A stretch of 64,000 bases of DNA. Origin: Tricholomella constricta. Its lineage: Eukaryota > Basidiomycota > Agaricomycetes > Agaricales > Lyophyllaceae. The stretch lies in the NCBI GenBank assembly GCA_013368375.1, contig JAACJP010000033.1, positions 186,001 through 250,000 of the forward strand, in the 5' to 3' direction. The number at the start of each line of letters is the position of its first letter. Within the stretch, counting starts at the first letter, position 1. This document shows positions 21,001 through 31,746 of this stretch, piece after piece. Below the pieces are notes generated by a model that was given only the letters and a program-made list of their open reading frames with translations, ran no database searches and was not told where the DNA came from. Made by a program: the position numbers and the translations under genes.

Positions 21001-21766
21001 ATGGCTGCTAACGAAGATGCGTCGTGAGTGTCAGTCAATTTCACGAATTCAATACCTGATCGCGGCGTCTCTCCAGTTGCCTGTTCTGTAGGATTGTGAA
21101 AGGCTCGTGCTTCCAAACGTTTTCCACAAAATTTGCACTGAGTATGTCAACAGGGACTGTCCCATGCCACAAGGTGTATGAAACTGAACACAGGTAAATG
21201 TCCGTTTATTCATAAGATTTCAAGCCCTTGAAGTAACTTATCTTTGTCTATCTTTGTAGTCTCGCGTTTCTTGATATCATGCCGACTGCCGAGGGGCATA
21301 CACAAGTGATCCCTAAGTGTATGCATCGAGGAACTTTACATCGCAGATTGACTTACCAGACACCTGTTGAAGACCACGCCGAGACGCTCGCAGATCTCCC
21401 CGACGAGTACCTTCGGGACATCGGGCCCATTCTCAAGAAAGTTGCACTGGCTACAGGTGTAGAGCAATACAACATCATCCAGGTGAGCAGCGCTTCCAGA
21501 TACTTCAATCGTGATGCGTCTTAAAAACTTGAACAGAACAACGGGAAACTAGCTTTCCAGGTAATGAATACCGACGACAGTCTTCTGTTTGACATCGGCT
21601 GATTATATCATTCAACCAGCACATCCCCCACGTCCACTTCCATGTCGTGCCGAAGCCAACCGAGAAGGAAGGGCTGATCCTCGATGCGGCTCAGAACTGG
21701 CCAATGAAGAAGGTCGAGAACGAGGCTCTCGCAGCTACATGCGAGAAGATGAAGGGTCGTCTGTAA
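21001..21766 (+). CDS. HIT-family nucleotide hydrolase (HINT/Hnt1-like), 7 exons, 142 aa
   Basis: This is a small histidine-triad enzyme that hydrolyses nucleoside phosphoramidates or adenylated substrates. Exons: 21001-21023, 21077-21102, 21154-21193, 21260-21318, 21373-21482, 21537-21560, 21620-21766; together they encode 142 residues in phase. Family marks: CLFCRIVKG at the N-terminus, VYETEHSLAFLDIMP, GHTQVIPK, the active-site triad HVHFHV near residue 100, and a C-terminal helix. Two introns are odd. The second (21103-21153) fits only with a GC donor and CAG acceptor. The fourth ends in AAG. Both are needed to keep the conserved core, so the gene is probably real but splices inefficiently, or the GC donor is a recent mutation. 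Confidence 0.85.
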
Positions 21767-22711
21767 CCAATCCTCAATCACGACCATGACCTCGATACAA
21801 GTATCCTCAGCATCGTACTCTTTCATTGGATAACAAACCAAGTTTCTGGCCCCTCTTAACTCTTTCACGAGGGTAGTACATGTTTGTTATGTTCAATGAC
21901 TCCCTCTCGGATCGTCAACGCGTGATAAGAGGTGGAAAAACGATCGCAGGACCACCCCGTGCTGGTCATGATGGGGTTTAACTGCATCGTCACCCGTTCA
22001 GCATCTTTGAGGGTGAGGATCTCCCACGAAGCTTCTGTGGCGTGAAGGTAAGACCATGCCATATCTCTAGACGGGCCAAGGACCCACGTCTCATGGGCCG
22101 TCTGTTGATAATGCTATCACTATCAAACGATATTTGGATCCGAGTTCATGACTTGATGAACGAAATGCCGCGAATATGCGTACGATGCATGATTTCGCCT
22201 AGTATAAAAACAGAGATTCCAGCTCGTCCATGTCTGCGAATGTGGCGCATGACACGTCAAACCCAGCGAGATGTACGAGGGAGGCAGCGATGGCCAATGG
22301 TTTCCGTAAGGCAACGACGATGATAGGCGCGGACCGGACAATCCAGACATATGGCCCAAGGCGGCGCTCCTGGCAGAGATGTCCCACCCGCCCAAACGAA
22401 CGATCTGAAGGATTGACATCGAGTTAGAATATAATAGTGACAGTGATAGATTACCCACTGCCGCGGTTGGGCATTCTCCTTGCTAACTGCTCATGGCGGT
22501 TACTGCCAGCGCTCTGAAGAGCGCTGAAGTCGCGTCAAGATTCGGCCTCCGACACTTGGCACGAAAGCTCCGATGTTGTCTTCCCAGCCACCATCACAAT
22601 GTCCGTGAGCATACCTCCAGGAGCTACGCTGATCGCTCCAGATGATGGAACACCCCTGATTTATTCTGGTAATAGACCCTGCGTGCATATCAAATGTACA
22701 CAACAGAACTC
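21767..22711. other. Intergenic, no gene seen
   Basis: About 950 bp between the HIT gene and APC10. Short frames occur on both strands (for example 22,123-22,458 on -) without recognisable content or clean splice joins. An in-frame ATG at 22,694 could extend APC10 by six residues. Confidence 0.4.
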
Positions 22712-23493
22712 ATGTCTTCCTTCATCTTATTAGCCACCGAGCCGCCCCCATATCTCCCCTGGCCAGACATCTCTTCACGCGCAAAGTGGTCGGTATCATC
22801 GTATAAGTTTGGATTTGGCGCAGAATGTCTCCGCGACGGTGATCCTGATACATTTTGGCAGTGAGTGGCACCAATTCACGTAACTTATAGACCGCGCGCC
22901 TGATCCTCTTTCAGCTCTGACGGACCACAACCGCACTTTATTACCGCTGAATTCCCTCGGAAAGTGGCCATACAGGTAAGCTCACCATCTAGCGCGTGTT
23001 CAAGGCTCCGGATGACCTGACGTCTCCGTAGAAAATCAGCATTCATTTGAGTTACCCGCAGGACGACTCATACACCCCCTCAGCCCTTGCCATTCGCGCC
23101 GGAACTGGTCCAAGTGACCTTCAGGATGTGCGTGTCGTCACGTTGGATAAACCAGAGGGTTGGATCACTTTTGATGTCTCGTCTGAGCCCAACGAGGAGG
23201 GCGATGGCCTGTACGTTGTCCTTGGACTCCCTTCAAGTCTATCACTGACGCGTGTTTCGACCGTCAGGGCCCCTGTTTATGCTTACGTCCTGCAGATCAT
23301 CATCGCAGCGAATCATATGAGTGGGAAGGACACACATGTTCGCGGGCTTAAGATACTTGGGCCAGTCGAGTACGTCGTTCTTTGTCTCCGTGACCAAGTA
23401 ATCCTCATCGTGATACCCAGGGAACATGCATCGGATGATGATCCATTTGCATTCATCACGCCCGCTTTCAAAATGTACGAGACTGTCCGATGA
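22712..23493 (+). CDS. APC10: Anaphase-promoting complex subunit 10 (APC10/Doc1), 187 aa
   Basis: This is the substrate-receptor subunit of the APC/C ubiquitin ligase, helping degron binding during mitosis. Exons 22712-22860, 22915-22975, 23032-23210, 23268-23369, 23421-23493 join in phase. The DOC-domain jelly-roll pattern is clear: WSVSSYKFGFGAECLRDG, DTFWHSDGPQPHFI, F.RKVAIQKISIHL, DDSYTPSALAIRAG and HVRGLKILGP. The protein ends in Val-Arg rather than the usual Ile-Arg tail that docks on APC3. Length is typical. The gene converges with the sirtuin gene. Confidence 0.93.
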
Positions 23494-23965
23494 CGCGTGA
23501 CACACCATGCACACATTCTTTCCTCCTGTATCAATACCCTGTCCACGCTCCAATTTGTACAACCACGACTTCGTATATTCTTATTTTACGTGTATCAAAG
23601 GATGTCTGACTCGCGAACGGCGCATATCGTACCTTAACTCATTGAGTGGGAGGGTGTCTTCGGGGTGCGTTGGTCTTTTACTCTGAGTAAGAAGGTCGCG
23701 GGGCTAAATCGATATTCGCAAACCGATGTGAACGACGTAAGCGCCTCAGATCACCCACACTTGCGCATGGGGCCTGCCAATTACTCACCTACCTCGATGG
23801 CCGCCCCCATCCTAAAAACTAGGTCATTTCCCGAGCGCCAGGGGGGTTTTTCTTCCATATCTCGAGAATGCACAACTCGATGAAGGCAGCTTCAGGATTC
23901 CAGCAGGAGTCCGGACATATATTGGGACACATCTGAATGCTCAACAAGTCATTTTCTGACAACCA
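23494..23965. other. Convergent 3' flanks
   Basis: 472 bp between the APC10 and sirtuin stop codons. No further gene seen. Confidence 0.5.
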
Positions 23966-25226
23966 TTATACCGGTTGAGACTGAGGCCATAATTGTGCCA
24001 TCTCCTTCTCAACCTCAAGTAAATCTGGCAGTGTTTCATCGCAGGGACCAAGGAACATATAATCCGCCTCCTCGTCACCCGTCGAGCGGCCCAGATTAAA
24101 AACCGCAACCGTACCCCCGTTTTTCTTCACCTGCGCCGCAAACCCAGCTGCAGGCTGCACCTACATTAAAACCAAATCCACATTAACGTCAGATCAGATT
24201 CATAGTCTAAAGCAGCGCAACTTTCAAGTTCATTCAACTCACCGTAGATGACGTCCCGACGACAAGCAACAAATCGCACTTGCTCATTCTCCGCGCAATC
24301 TCCCCCATCAGCGGCGGCACCTCCCCGAACCACACCACCTCCGGCCGGAGCAGCCCCCCACACCGCCCGTACCTATTCGACCCCGCCCACGCGTCCCCGC
24401 CACACTTGGGCAGCTGCGCCAGCGTAATCGCAGGTCCACCCGCTGCGTCCGCGGCTCCGTCATCAGACGCGCTGTTCTTCTCGAGCTCGGCGAGCGCAGA
24501 CGCGAGTGCGGGCGTGTAGGAGCGCTGGACGTGCTGGCAAGCCGTGCAGCGCGTGACGAAGATGTCACCGTGCATCTCGATGAGGGAATCTTTCGCAGGC
24601 GGGGGGACATCGCCCTCCGCCTCGCTTGGGCCGCCCTGCCCTTGGTCTGGCAGCGACTCGAGAACGCCAAGTGCGAGCGCGTCGACGTTTTGCGTGACGT
24701 GTAGGACGCGCGGGGCTTTGTGATGTGGGGCTATGCGCGCGAGCGCTGGCGGATGCGCGAGGACGGCCAGGGCGCGGTGTGCGTTGTTGGGTTTGGCGAG
24801 GAGGTACCTGTGCGAGGTAGACATGAGTTTGGATGTCGTCGATCCGGGAGTATACGTAGCGATCGGGGTACCTACTCTGCACGGCGCCGATGGTAGAATT
24901 TCCATACGCCAATGGGATCGTCCTTGAACGCCTCTGGCACAGCATAAGCCAGTGGGTCCTGCCAAGTGGCGATCACAGCATCAGAGGAAGCAAAACTGTG
25001 ATAGCAGGTATTACGTACGAAGTTATTCCATAGAGAATTGTCTGCATTGCGGTACGTTGGGATGCCTGCAACATGTCCCGTAAGCTAAATATTGAACACA
25101 CCGCGTGGTTTAAAGGTCGGAAAATGAACCTGATGCGGCAGATAGGCCTGCCCCGGAGAGGATGATAATGTTCTCTGCAGAAGCGAGGGTTGCTCTGAAC
25201 GATGCTTTGTCCGATGAAGGAGCCAT
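23966..25226 (-). CDS. Sirtuin, SIRT5-like class III NAD-dependent deacylase (328 aa)
   Basis: This removes acyl groups from lysine using NAD. Exons: 25226-25130, 25065-25019, 24958-24876, 24807-24243, 24160-23966. Motifs: [17 protein letters not shown] (NAD site), [14 protein letters not shown] (Tyr and Arg three apart, as in class III enzymes that favour succinyl/malonyl groups), TQNVD, EMHGDIF (catalytic His), zinc ligands in CTAC and in CGGDAW...[13 protein letters not shown], and GTSSTVQPAAG. An Asp/Ala-rich insert sits between the two zinc Cys pairs. The third exon's GC content and CpG density are high. Substrate preference is inferred from the Tyr-x2-Arg pair only. Confidence 0.92.
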
Positions 25227-25585
25227 GGAAAAGATCGAGCTACGATGTGTTTGCTAAATTGCGGTTGATGATGGGTGAAGGAATGACGGCGAGTTCGATA
25301 TTACTCCAATTGGATGATGAACTTTATGAAGCCGCACGATCATAACACCCACAAAGCCTCGTGGACGCCTTGGAATCGATGCAACGCAGGGGCGGCTCAA
25401 ATCAGTGGCAATATAATTATCAGTAGAACAGGCAAAATCAATAGATAGCATTAAAGGCTCAAAACATACTGCATATCACCACACATTGAACCAAGCAACT
25501 AGCGAACACAGTGTCCACATCAAGCAAGAAAAGCAGGTCCACCTGACCTCCACGCCACACACGTGAGTATCACAGAATTGAACAC
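25227..25585. other. Intergenic
   Basis: 359 bp: promoter of the sirtuin gene and 3' flank of the reductase gene. No gene seen. Confidence 0.5.
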
Positions 25586-27417
25586 TCAAACATTCTTCCT
25601 CGTCTCCTCAGATGCGCCTTCGCCAACGACATGACTCTCTATTGAGAAACGGCCTGTGTCCACCAGGCGCGTGAGTAGCACATCGCCGAGAGCAGACATG
25701 GGCGTCAGAACACCGCCTTTTCTCGCTAGCACGGGCAGGCCTTCAGGGAGGGTCAAGGATTTTGCGCTGGATGAAGGCGAAGGTTGAGAAGCGGTGGAGG
25801 ATACTGGGGGTAAAAGGAGGGAGAGGGCGGATTCGGAGATCATTACTGTAAGAGAAAGAATGAAAGGTGAGTAATGTTGATGTTAGTGGGTAGAAGGAAA
25901 GCACGTACTCGCTGTGAGCGCGTACCCCGGGTCGCGGTCGCCCTTAAACACACTTTTGACGTGCACGGGGGGTGTTGAGGTGGATATTGTGTGGTTAGTG
26001 GCCGAGAAGAAACCCTTCGCCATATCCCTGTCGATCCAATCAGTTGCTCGCCTTTTCGAAGAAACGCAATGATATGGAGCTTACTCTTCAGAAGGCCCCG
26101 AACCCGGTTGCCGCATGTACTTCTTGACTATCCAGCGGATCTGGATTTAGAGCCAGTTAGTGGGCGCTGACAGGCGAAGGAATAATTAAACGTACAGGAG
26201 TGATGTACGCCAGCATCCCAAAACCAATTGCGAACACCGCCGAAAAGATCACTGCCGAGAGGCGTGAAGGCATTACCAAAAATTCGTCATATGCGAATGC
26301 AGGGCCATATCGTTCTCGACGTGCATTCCGAATTGCCTCCACAGGCGTATCGGGGGCCTCCGCTTTATCGTCGAATCAACAAGGCGCAATAGATAAGAGG
26401 TGTTGACAAACCATTTTTCACTTCCATCTCCAAAAGTCCGAATGTCCGCTGAACCAGTTTCCTATTCGTTGGCTGCATGAAGAAGAATCCACCAGGCACA
26501 GTAGACTCCCCTGGTATGGACTGGGTGTACAAGAACTGGAACCTAGGCAAGGCAGGGCCTGTTACTGTGCGAAGCGCGTGGATTTAGCGAGAATATTTGT
26601 GAGAGGGAAAAGTAAACGGAACACACCCGGACTGAGCGAATAGTCGATGCTCTCCTGCATCTTCTCTTTGGGTACGTCTTCAATTGCGGTCATCATAGTA
26701 CTCAGCGTACCACCGGAGATACCGCCTCGCACCCGATGTGCGGTCATGGAGGTTCCCACGTCGTATGGGCCTGTTCACAGGACACGTTATTGGATGCTAG
26801 AGAAGAGACGCGTTATCACCTACCATGAGCTTTCAAAGTCTTGTTGGAGAGGAAAGCAGACGCATCGGAAGGAACAGAGTCGTATCCGCACGAATTTATG
26901 ATTACCGCACCGGTCTTGGTCGCGAGGTAATCGAATCTGTCCGGAGGTCAGGGCAAGACTGGAAACGAACTCCAGGCATGCAGTACTTGTTTATAATCTC
27001 CCGAATCCACATGTCCTCGCCCGTTAAATCGACATAGTGTATCCCGTTGTTGGCGCAAGCCCTGACCATGATGATTTGTTTTTAAAAAACGCAAGATCAA
27101 CAAGTAGTTGACACGCACTTGACCACTGGTGTGCCCCAAGTCCAGTACGGGCCTACAGTATTGATCACAACGCGGGCAGACTTTACAGCGGCTTCTACAG
27201 ATTTGTGATCTGTAACGTCCAACTGAAGTGTGTTGATATTCGGAGGCAAGTCGAGTTCCTGGACGAGAGTGTGAAGCTTGGATTGGGAACGGGCAGCGAT
27301 AGCGAAGGAGAATAAATGTTGAGTAAATTGGGGGTGCGTAGAAAGGTAACGGGTGATGAGACGTCCCGTGAAGCCGGTGGCACCGAAGACGACGATGTCT
27401 GTCTTGACGCTGCTCAT
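25586..27417 (-). CDS. Saccharopine dehydrogenase-like oxidoreductase (SCCPDH type), 9 exons, 461 aa
   Basis: This is a membrane-associated NAD(P)-binding protein of the SCCPDH family, often on lipid droplets; it is not the lysine-pathway enzyme. Exons: 27417-27119, 27061-26987, 26936-26824, 26770-26627, 26564-26412, 26362-26196, 26140-26085, 26027-25909, 25845-25586, all in phase. Marks: Rossmann loop VVFGATGFTGRL at the N-terminus, VINTVGPYWTWGTPVV, GIHYVDLTGED, SCGYDSVPSD, RVRGGISGGT. A hydrophobic segment (about residues 295-317) ends AYITP, followed by IRWIVKKY and GSGPSEE. I chose the ATG of MSSVKTDIVV; earlier in-frame ATGs would run into the neighbour's promoter. Substrate unknown. 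Confidence 0.88.
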
Positions 27418-27543
27418 CGTGGTATGCAGCGAGGACAACTTACGGAATGCGGGTTGCGTCATTCCAGCATCGTCCAAATAAAACATCCGCAAATACCATC
27501 ATATTGGACTTCGTTCGGTTCAAATCAGAGTCCAAACCACGAC
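27418..27543. promoter_or_regulatory. 126-bp divergent promoter
   Basis: Only 126 bp lie between the start codons of the SCCPDH-like gene (-) and the RS-rich gene (+), so they must share control sequence here. Confidence 0.6.
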
Positions 27544-28814
27544 ATGTCGGACAGACACAGAGATCAAAGGCGGCCAAGGTCGCGCTTGCGTTCCCGATCC
27601 CCGAGACGTGCATATTCGCCCCGACAAGGAAGACGCCCCGAAGATTCTCCACGACACTCTCACAAGGATGACGATCGTGGACGGGATCGGCGGTTGAGGT
27701 CGAGGTCGAGGTCAGATGGCGCGGAGAAGAGACACAGCAGAAGTAGGAGTCGTCGCAGGAGTCGGAGCCCAGACCGTAGTCGCAGGAGTCGGAGTCCAGG
27801 CCGTAGCCGCAGTCGAAGTCCAGTACGAAAGCGGAGACGGTCGAAGTCGCGGTCGGCTTCAAGAACGAGGCATGGCGAGTCGAGAAAGTCACGGTCGCGG
27901 TCGAGGGATCGAGGAGCGAGGCGGAAGCGTTCGAGGGACAGGGACAGGGACAGGTCGGCTTCGGGCTCGTCTGGCTCGGAGGATGACTCTAGACGGAGGA
28001 AAGAGAGACGAAAGGACAAAGAAGGCAAGCGGAGTAAGAGTAAGGAGCGGAGGAAAGAGAAGAAACGAGAAAAAAAGGAGAGGAAGGAGAAGGTATGTCC
28101 TTGCGAGCATCCATCCTCGTGCATGCTGAACATACGACTATTCTGCGCAATAGAAGAAGCAAACCGGGCCTCAGTGGGGCAAATACGGGATCATCTCAGA
28201 GCTCGAGTGCGTGATAAAATAAATCTTCTCGCTAGTTCAGAGCTGATGACTTTACCTCGCAGTTTATTCACTAAAGGTCCCGAATTCCATACGTGGCTAG
28301 TGGAGGAACGCAAAATTAACCCCGAGACGATCTCAAAGGAGCAGAACAAGAAAGAATTCATGCGCTATGTCGAGGACTTTAACACTGGTTTGTTTATTTT
28401 ACTGCTTTATATCGCATGTAACCCATTGCCATTCCCTCCTACTCCAGCGACGCTCCCGCACGAAAAATACTACCACATGGAAGCCTACGAGCGGCGCATG
28501 TCCGCCCTACGACAGGGCGAGTTCATACCTCCACAAGACGACGCGTACGACCCGCAAGCCGACATGAAGGCCATCAGCGGCGCGCACAAAAAGAAGGTTG
28601 TTGAACACGACAGCTACCTCAGCAAGGAGCAGCTGCAGGACCTGCGGCGCGTGCAGCAAGAGCGCATTGAGGTACGTTCCGAGGTCCTTCTCATGAGGCT
28701 TTTCTGGAACTGATCTGGATGTGGTGCGTACAGGCGGGAAAGATGAAGCTTCTAGGGATGGATGTGAAGCAGAATATGGGCGTGAGGATGGATGGGACCG
28801 TGTTCGATGGGTGA
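27544..28814 (+). CDS. RS-rich nuclear protein with a conserved C-terminal domain (SCI1-like), 343 aa
   Basis: Exons 27544-28092, 28154-28206, 28263-28387, 28448-28671, 28734-28814 join in phase. The first 180 residues are dense Arg-Ser and Arg-Asp/Lys-Glu repeats, as in splicing-factor RS domains, and target the nucleus. The rest is a compact domain: QWGKYGIISE, FTKGPEFHTWLVEER, NPETISKEQNKKEF, VEDFNTATLPHEKYY, then a helical end. A similar block (Trp-Gly-x-Tyr/Ile, then PEF.xWL.EE) occurs in plant style cell-cycle inhibitor proteins and fungal homologues of unknown function. Involvement in pre-mRNA processing is inferred from composition. Confidence 0.75.
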
Positions 28815-29347
28815 GGTGCGAGCTCCTGCGCATAGAACGAACGGAATGTATTTTTGTATATTGGGTATGGACATCTGAGGTTACGCACAGAAATCCTAGA
28901 TGATCAGCAGACGGTCGTACGGCGCCGAAGTCGCAGTGCTAACGAGGATCAGCAAAGGCGTCGATCGTGGCATGCTCGACCTCGATCGCGCTGGAGAACT
29001 TTCGAACAGTGTTGAGCTTGTCGGGCTCTGGCGAGGAGGGACAGCAGCAAGTGGATGAAGGGAAGGAAAGGCGCGCGAAGGAAGGGTGAACACAATTTTC
29101 ATTATCTGGTGCTGGTACGAACTGGAATAACTCTGTACAACTTGTCCTCGATGATGTTGCTGAGAATGGTCACTCCCAAACCAGTGGCTCGTAAGCTCGT
29201 CAGCGGCCACCTTGATTTTCTTTGAGTAGCTCTTTTCTGCAGATATGGGTCACGTTCTAAGAAGCAATTACTAGCTGTGAAAGTGTTGCATAGCAGCTGT
29301 CCGATTCAATGAAGGTCCAACAATCAACTATGTATAATGTATATATA
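28815..29347. other. Convergent 3' flanks
   Basis: 533 bp between two convergent genes. A 104-codon frame on the - strand (28,896-29,210) has no recognisable content. Confidence 0.45.
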
Positions 29348-31444
29348 CTACAGTCCCTTCCCTGTATGGCGATCCTCATGAGCATCATCTACTGATGGCT
29401 CTCTTGCAGTCCGATATGAGGCATCTGTTGCTTCGCTGGCATGCCCATGATATCTTGTACTTAACTCACTATGTTTGTGATGGAAATGTGGTGTCGACAT
29501 CGACTCGGATGAGTCGGAGGCGCCTCTGGCAGGTGGCGTCAACGGGATTAACTGTGCCTGTGTGGGCGTATGCGCATTTGAATCCGTCGCCGCATTTGGT
29601 TGTTGTGCAGACCGGGGTTGCTGTGCTGGCGGTGATCCTAGATGGTGTGGTGTTGCCAGTGACGTTGTGTTGATAGATGAAGCATGGTGCGGCCCACCAC
29701 CAGCGGCTTCGTACACAGTCTCTGCACTCGAGAAGGGCACGCCGTACATGTCCTCCGCACGTGCATGCTTCATAGGCCGGGCATACATCTCCCGCCCCAA
29801 ATCATCCGTGCTCGACTGCTCGCGAGCACGTACGTACCCATGCGCTTCGATGTCGTGTCCATATGCGATGCCGTCCATTATATTCGGTGAAGGAAGGCGA
29901 CCTTTCTTTGGCTGTGGCGCATAGAGAAATTCGGGGTCTGGACCATTTGTGTTCGAGCGTGAGTGCGAGTCCCAGGACTGGGCGACGCTTGGGGTCTGGA
30001 CTTTCAGGGGCACGGAGTCAAAGTCGGAGGAATAAGGGTCGAAGGCAACGGTTGAAGAGGAAAAGTTGACATTGCTGTAGGTGGGAACGCTGGTACGGGC
30101 GATTTTGGCTTGGCTTGAAAATGAACGTCAGTTAAGTATGATGGTGCGTTCGAGAATTGAGACATACCGGGCCTTGCGTCGTTGATATATGATTTCTTCC
30201 TTGACTTTATTCATCTGACGGAAGATGTACCACATGGCAACAACCGTTATTATAAAGGTTATGGCGAGAACGACGTCAGTGATGATCGCGCTCTTTTGAT
30301 CCTTCACGCCTAATGTGATCCTCATTAGAGAACGATTGCATCGTTCAAGATGGTCTGCACTTACCTGTGCTTGATTGCTCCAGGATGACACCAAGATACA
30401 CGGTGATGAATTGTTTCGGCATCGAAAGGATAGCAGCTATAGAGAACACAATGATTCCCATTCCACAGGTCGAAAAAACTGCAGTGGTAACTAGAACAAA
30501 TCTTGAGAGAATTTTACAGACATGATATCTAGAGGTATACATACAGTGGCCGGGTATGGCGCTCAAGCGCGCGATCAGCGCAATCTTGAACCCGCCGTCC
30601 CGCACGACCTTCGCCAGGCAGGCATATGTGATCTTCGTTCGTTCAAGCTTTTCACCACGTGCACGGCAACAATATTTGAAGGCGCTAGTTCTGCATGATA
30701 TTACCACCAAAGGTAGAGATTTGAGGCGCACGTACTAAAAGTTTCCGACTTCACCCAGGAACGTACCCGCGGAAACGATTCCAAAACCGATCCACAGGCC
30801 CCAGACGAGCCCGCAAAGGATGGCAACGATTTCATGGCCGAAGAGCTTTAACACAGCAGTCATTGAGAGCCCAGGAAAGATGAAAGAGGAATGCATACTG
30901 GAGGAAATGAGATAACAAATAATACACCGATTGGAACCAGCCAACCGAACGGCAAGCTACATTCGCGAAGAAGTATGAGCAGGTGAAGGGGACAGGAGCG
31001 GTTCAAACTCACTCGTGCAGCCACCTCGTCACAGGAGTTAACCATTCCACGATTTGCTTGTGATAGATCGAGACGAGCGCCGTAATGACCAAGATGATGA
31101 CCAAACCAACATAGTACCCTGCCAAGAACCGCGTTCAGTCACACAATTCCTTGAACTTCGAAGAATTCAGACTCACATAGCCAATCTCGACGTATCCAAA
31201 ACCTCCAGTTCCCCAACGTCTTCCAATCAAACACGCCCGTCTTCAACTGCCTCTCTTCACTCGGTGTGGGACTTGGCGTCCGGGCGTTAAATCTGGCCTC
31301 GGCGTCCTTGGGGTTATACGGTGGTGTCACAGTGGAATTAGTGCCATACTGCGAGGCGGTAGGCGGGTATGAGTATGGGTATTCTGCGAGGTCGTGATGA
31401 TCGACGCGATGACGGGACTCCTGAGGCGAATGCGTGGACGCCAT
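29348..31444 (-). CDS. Tvp38/TMEM64-family (VTT domain) membrane protein
   Basis: This is a multi-pass Golgi/endosome membrane protein of the DedA/VTT superfamily, several members of which act as lipid scramblases. The N-terminal ~90 residues are disordered and cytosolic (Pro/Ser/Tyr-rich). Exons then give a first helix YYVGLVIILVITALVSIYH, a second LVPIGVLFVISF, and the VTT core: FGHEIVAILCGLVWGLWIGF, SAGTFLGEVGNFY, ARLSAIPGH. Further helices are CGMGIIVFSIAAIL and VVLAITFIITVVAMWYIF. A basic juxtamembrane stretch follows (QMNKVKEEIIYQRRKAR). The last ~240 residues form a His/Ser/Pro-rich disordered tail. First exon 31444-31177; several short introns follow, the later ones not all fixed to the base. 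Confidence 0.85.
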
Positions 31445-31746
31445 CCCAGGGTTCGCACAGTGGTATCAGATAGTGAGTAGGCCTTGTAGGGCGTCACGCC
31501 CGTCCACGGGCTGAAGAATTACAGAATGTGAGGGTATTGCGGAGACGATTGTTCCCACATATCAGTCAGCTGTTGCCTTTGGACAGCAAGCAGAGCTTCT
31601 TTCGGAACCACAATGTGGCTGCATCGTGTTTCAGTCGTCGTTGGTGATTCCAGAGGGTTGAGTCCGTGATGATATCGCTATCATAAGTCTACGCTGTGGT
31701 GATCGCGGGAATACCCACTCTTCACCTTAGACTACTCCGAGGACCG
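31445..31746. promoter_or_regulatory. Divergent promoter, VTT protein / Uba4
   Basis: 302 bp between divergent start codons. No other gene; presumed shared promoter. Confidence 0.5.

Noticed and set aside
24996..25018. 23-bp intron in the sirtuin gene
   Set aside because: Too short; a 60-bp intron (25,018-24,959) keeps the conserved [16 protein letters not shown] sequence.
27660..28133. Long Leu/Arg-rich frames antisense to the RS-rich gene
   Set aside because: They are mirror images of Arg/Ser codon repeats; the sense gene has a full set of in-phase exons.
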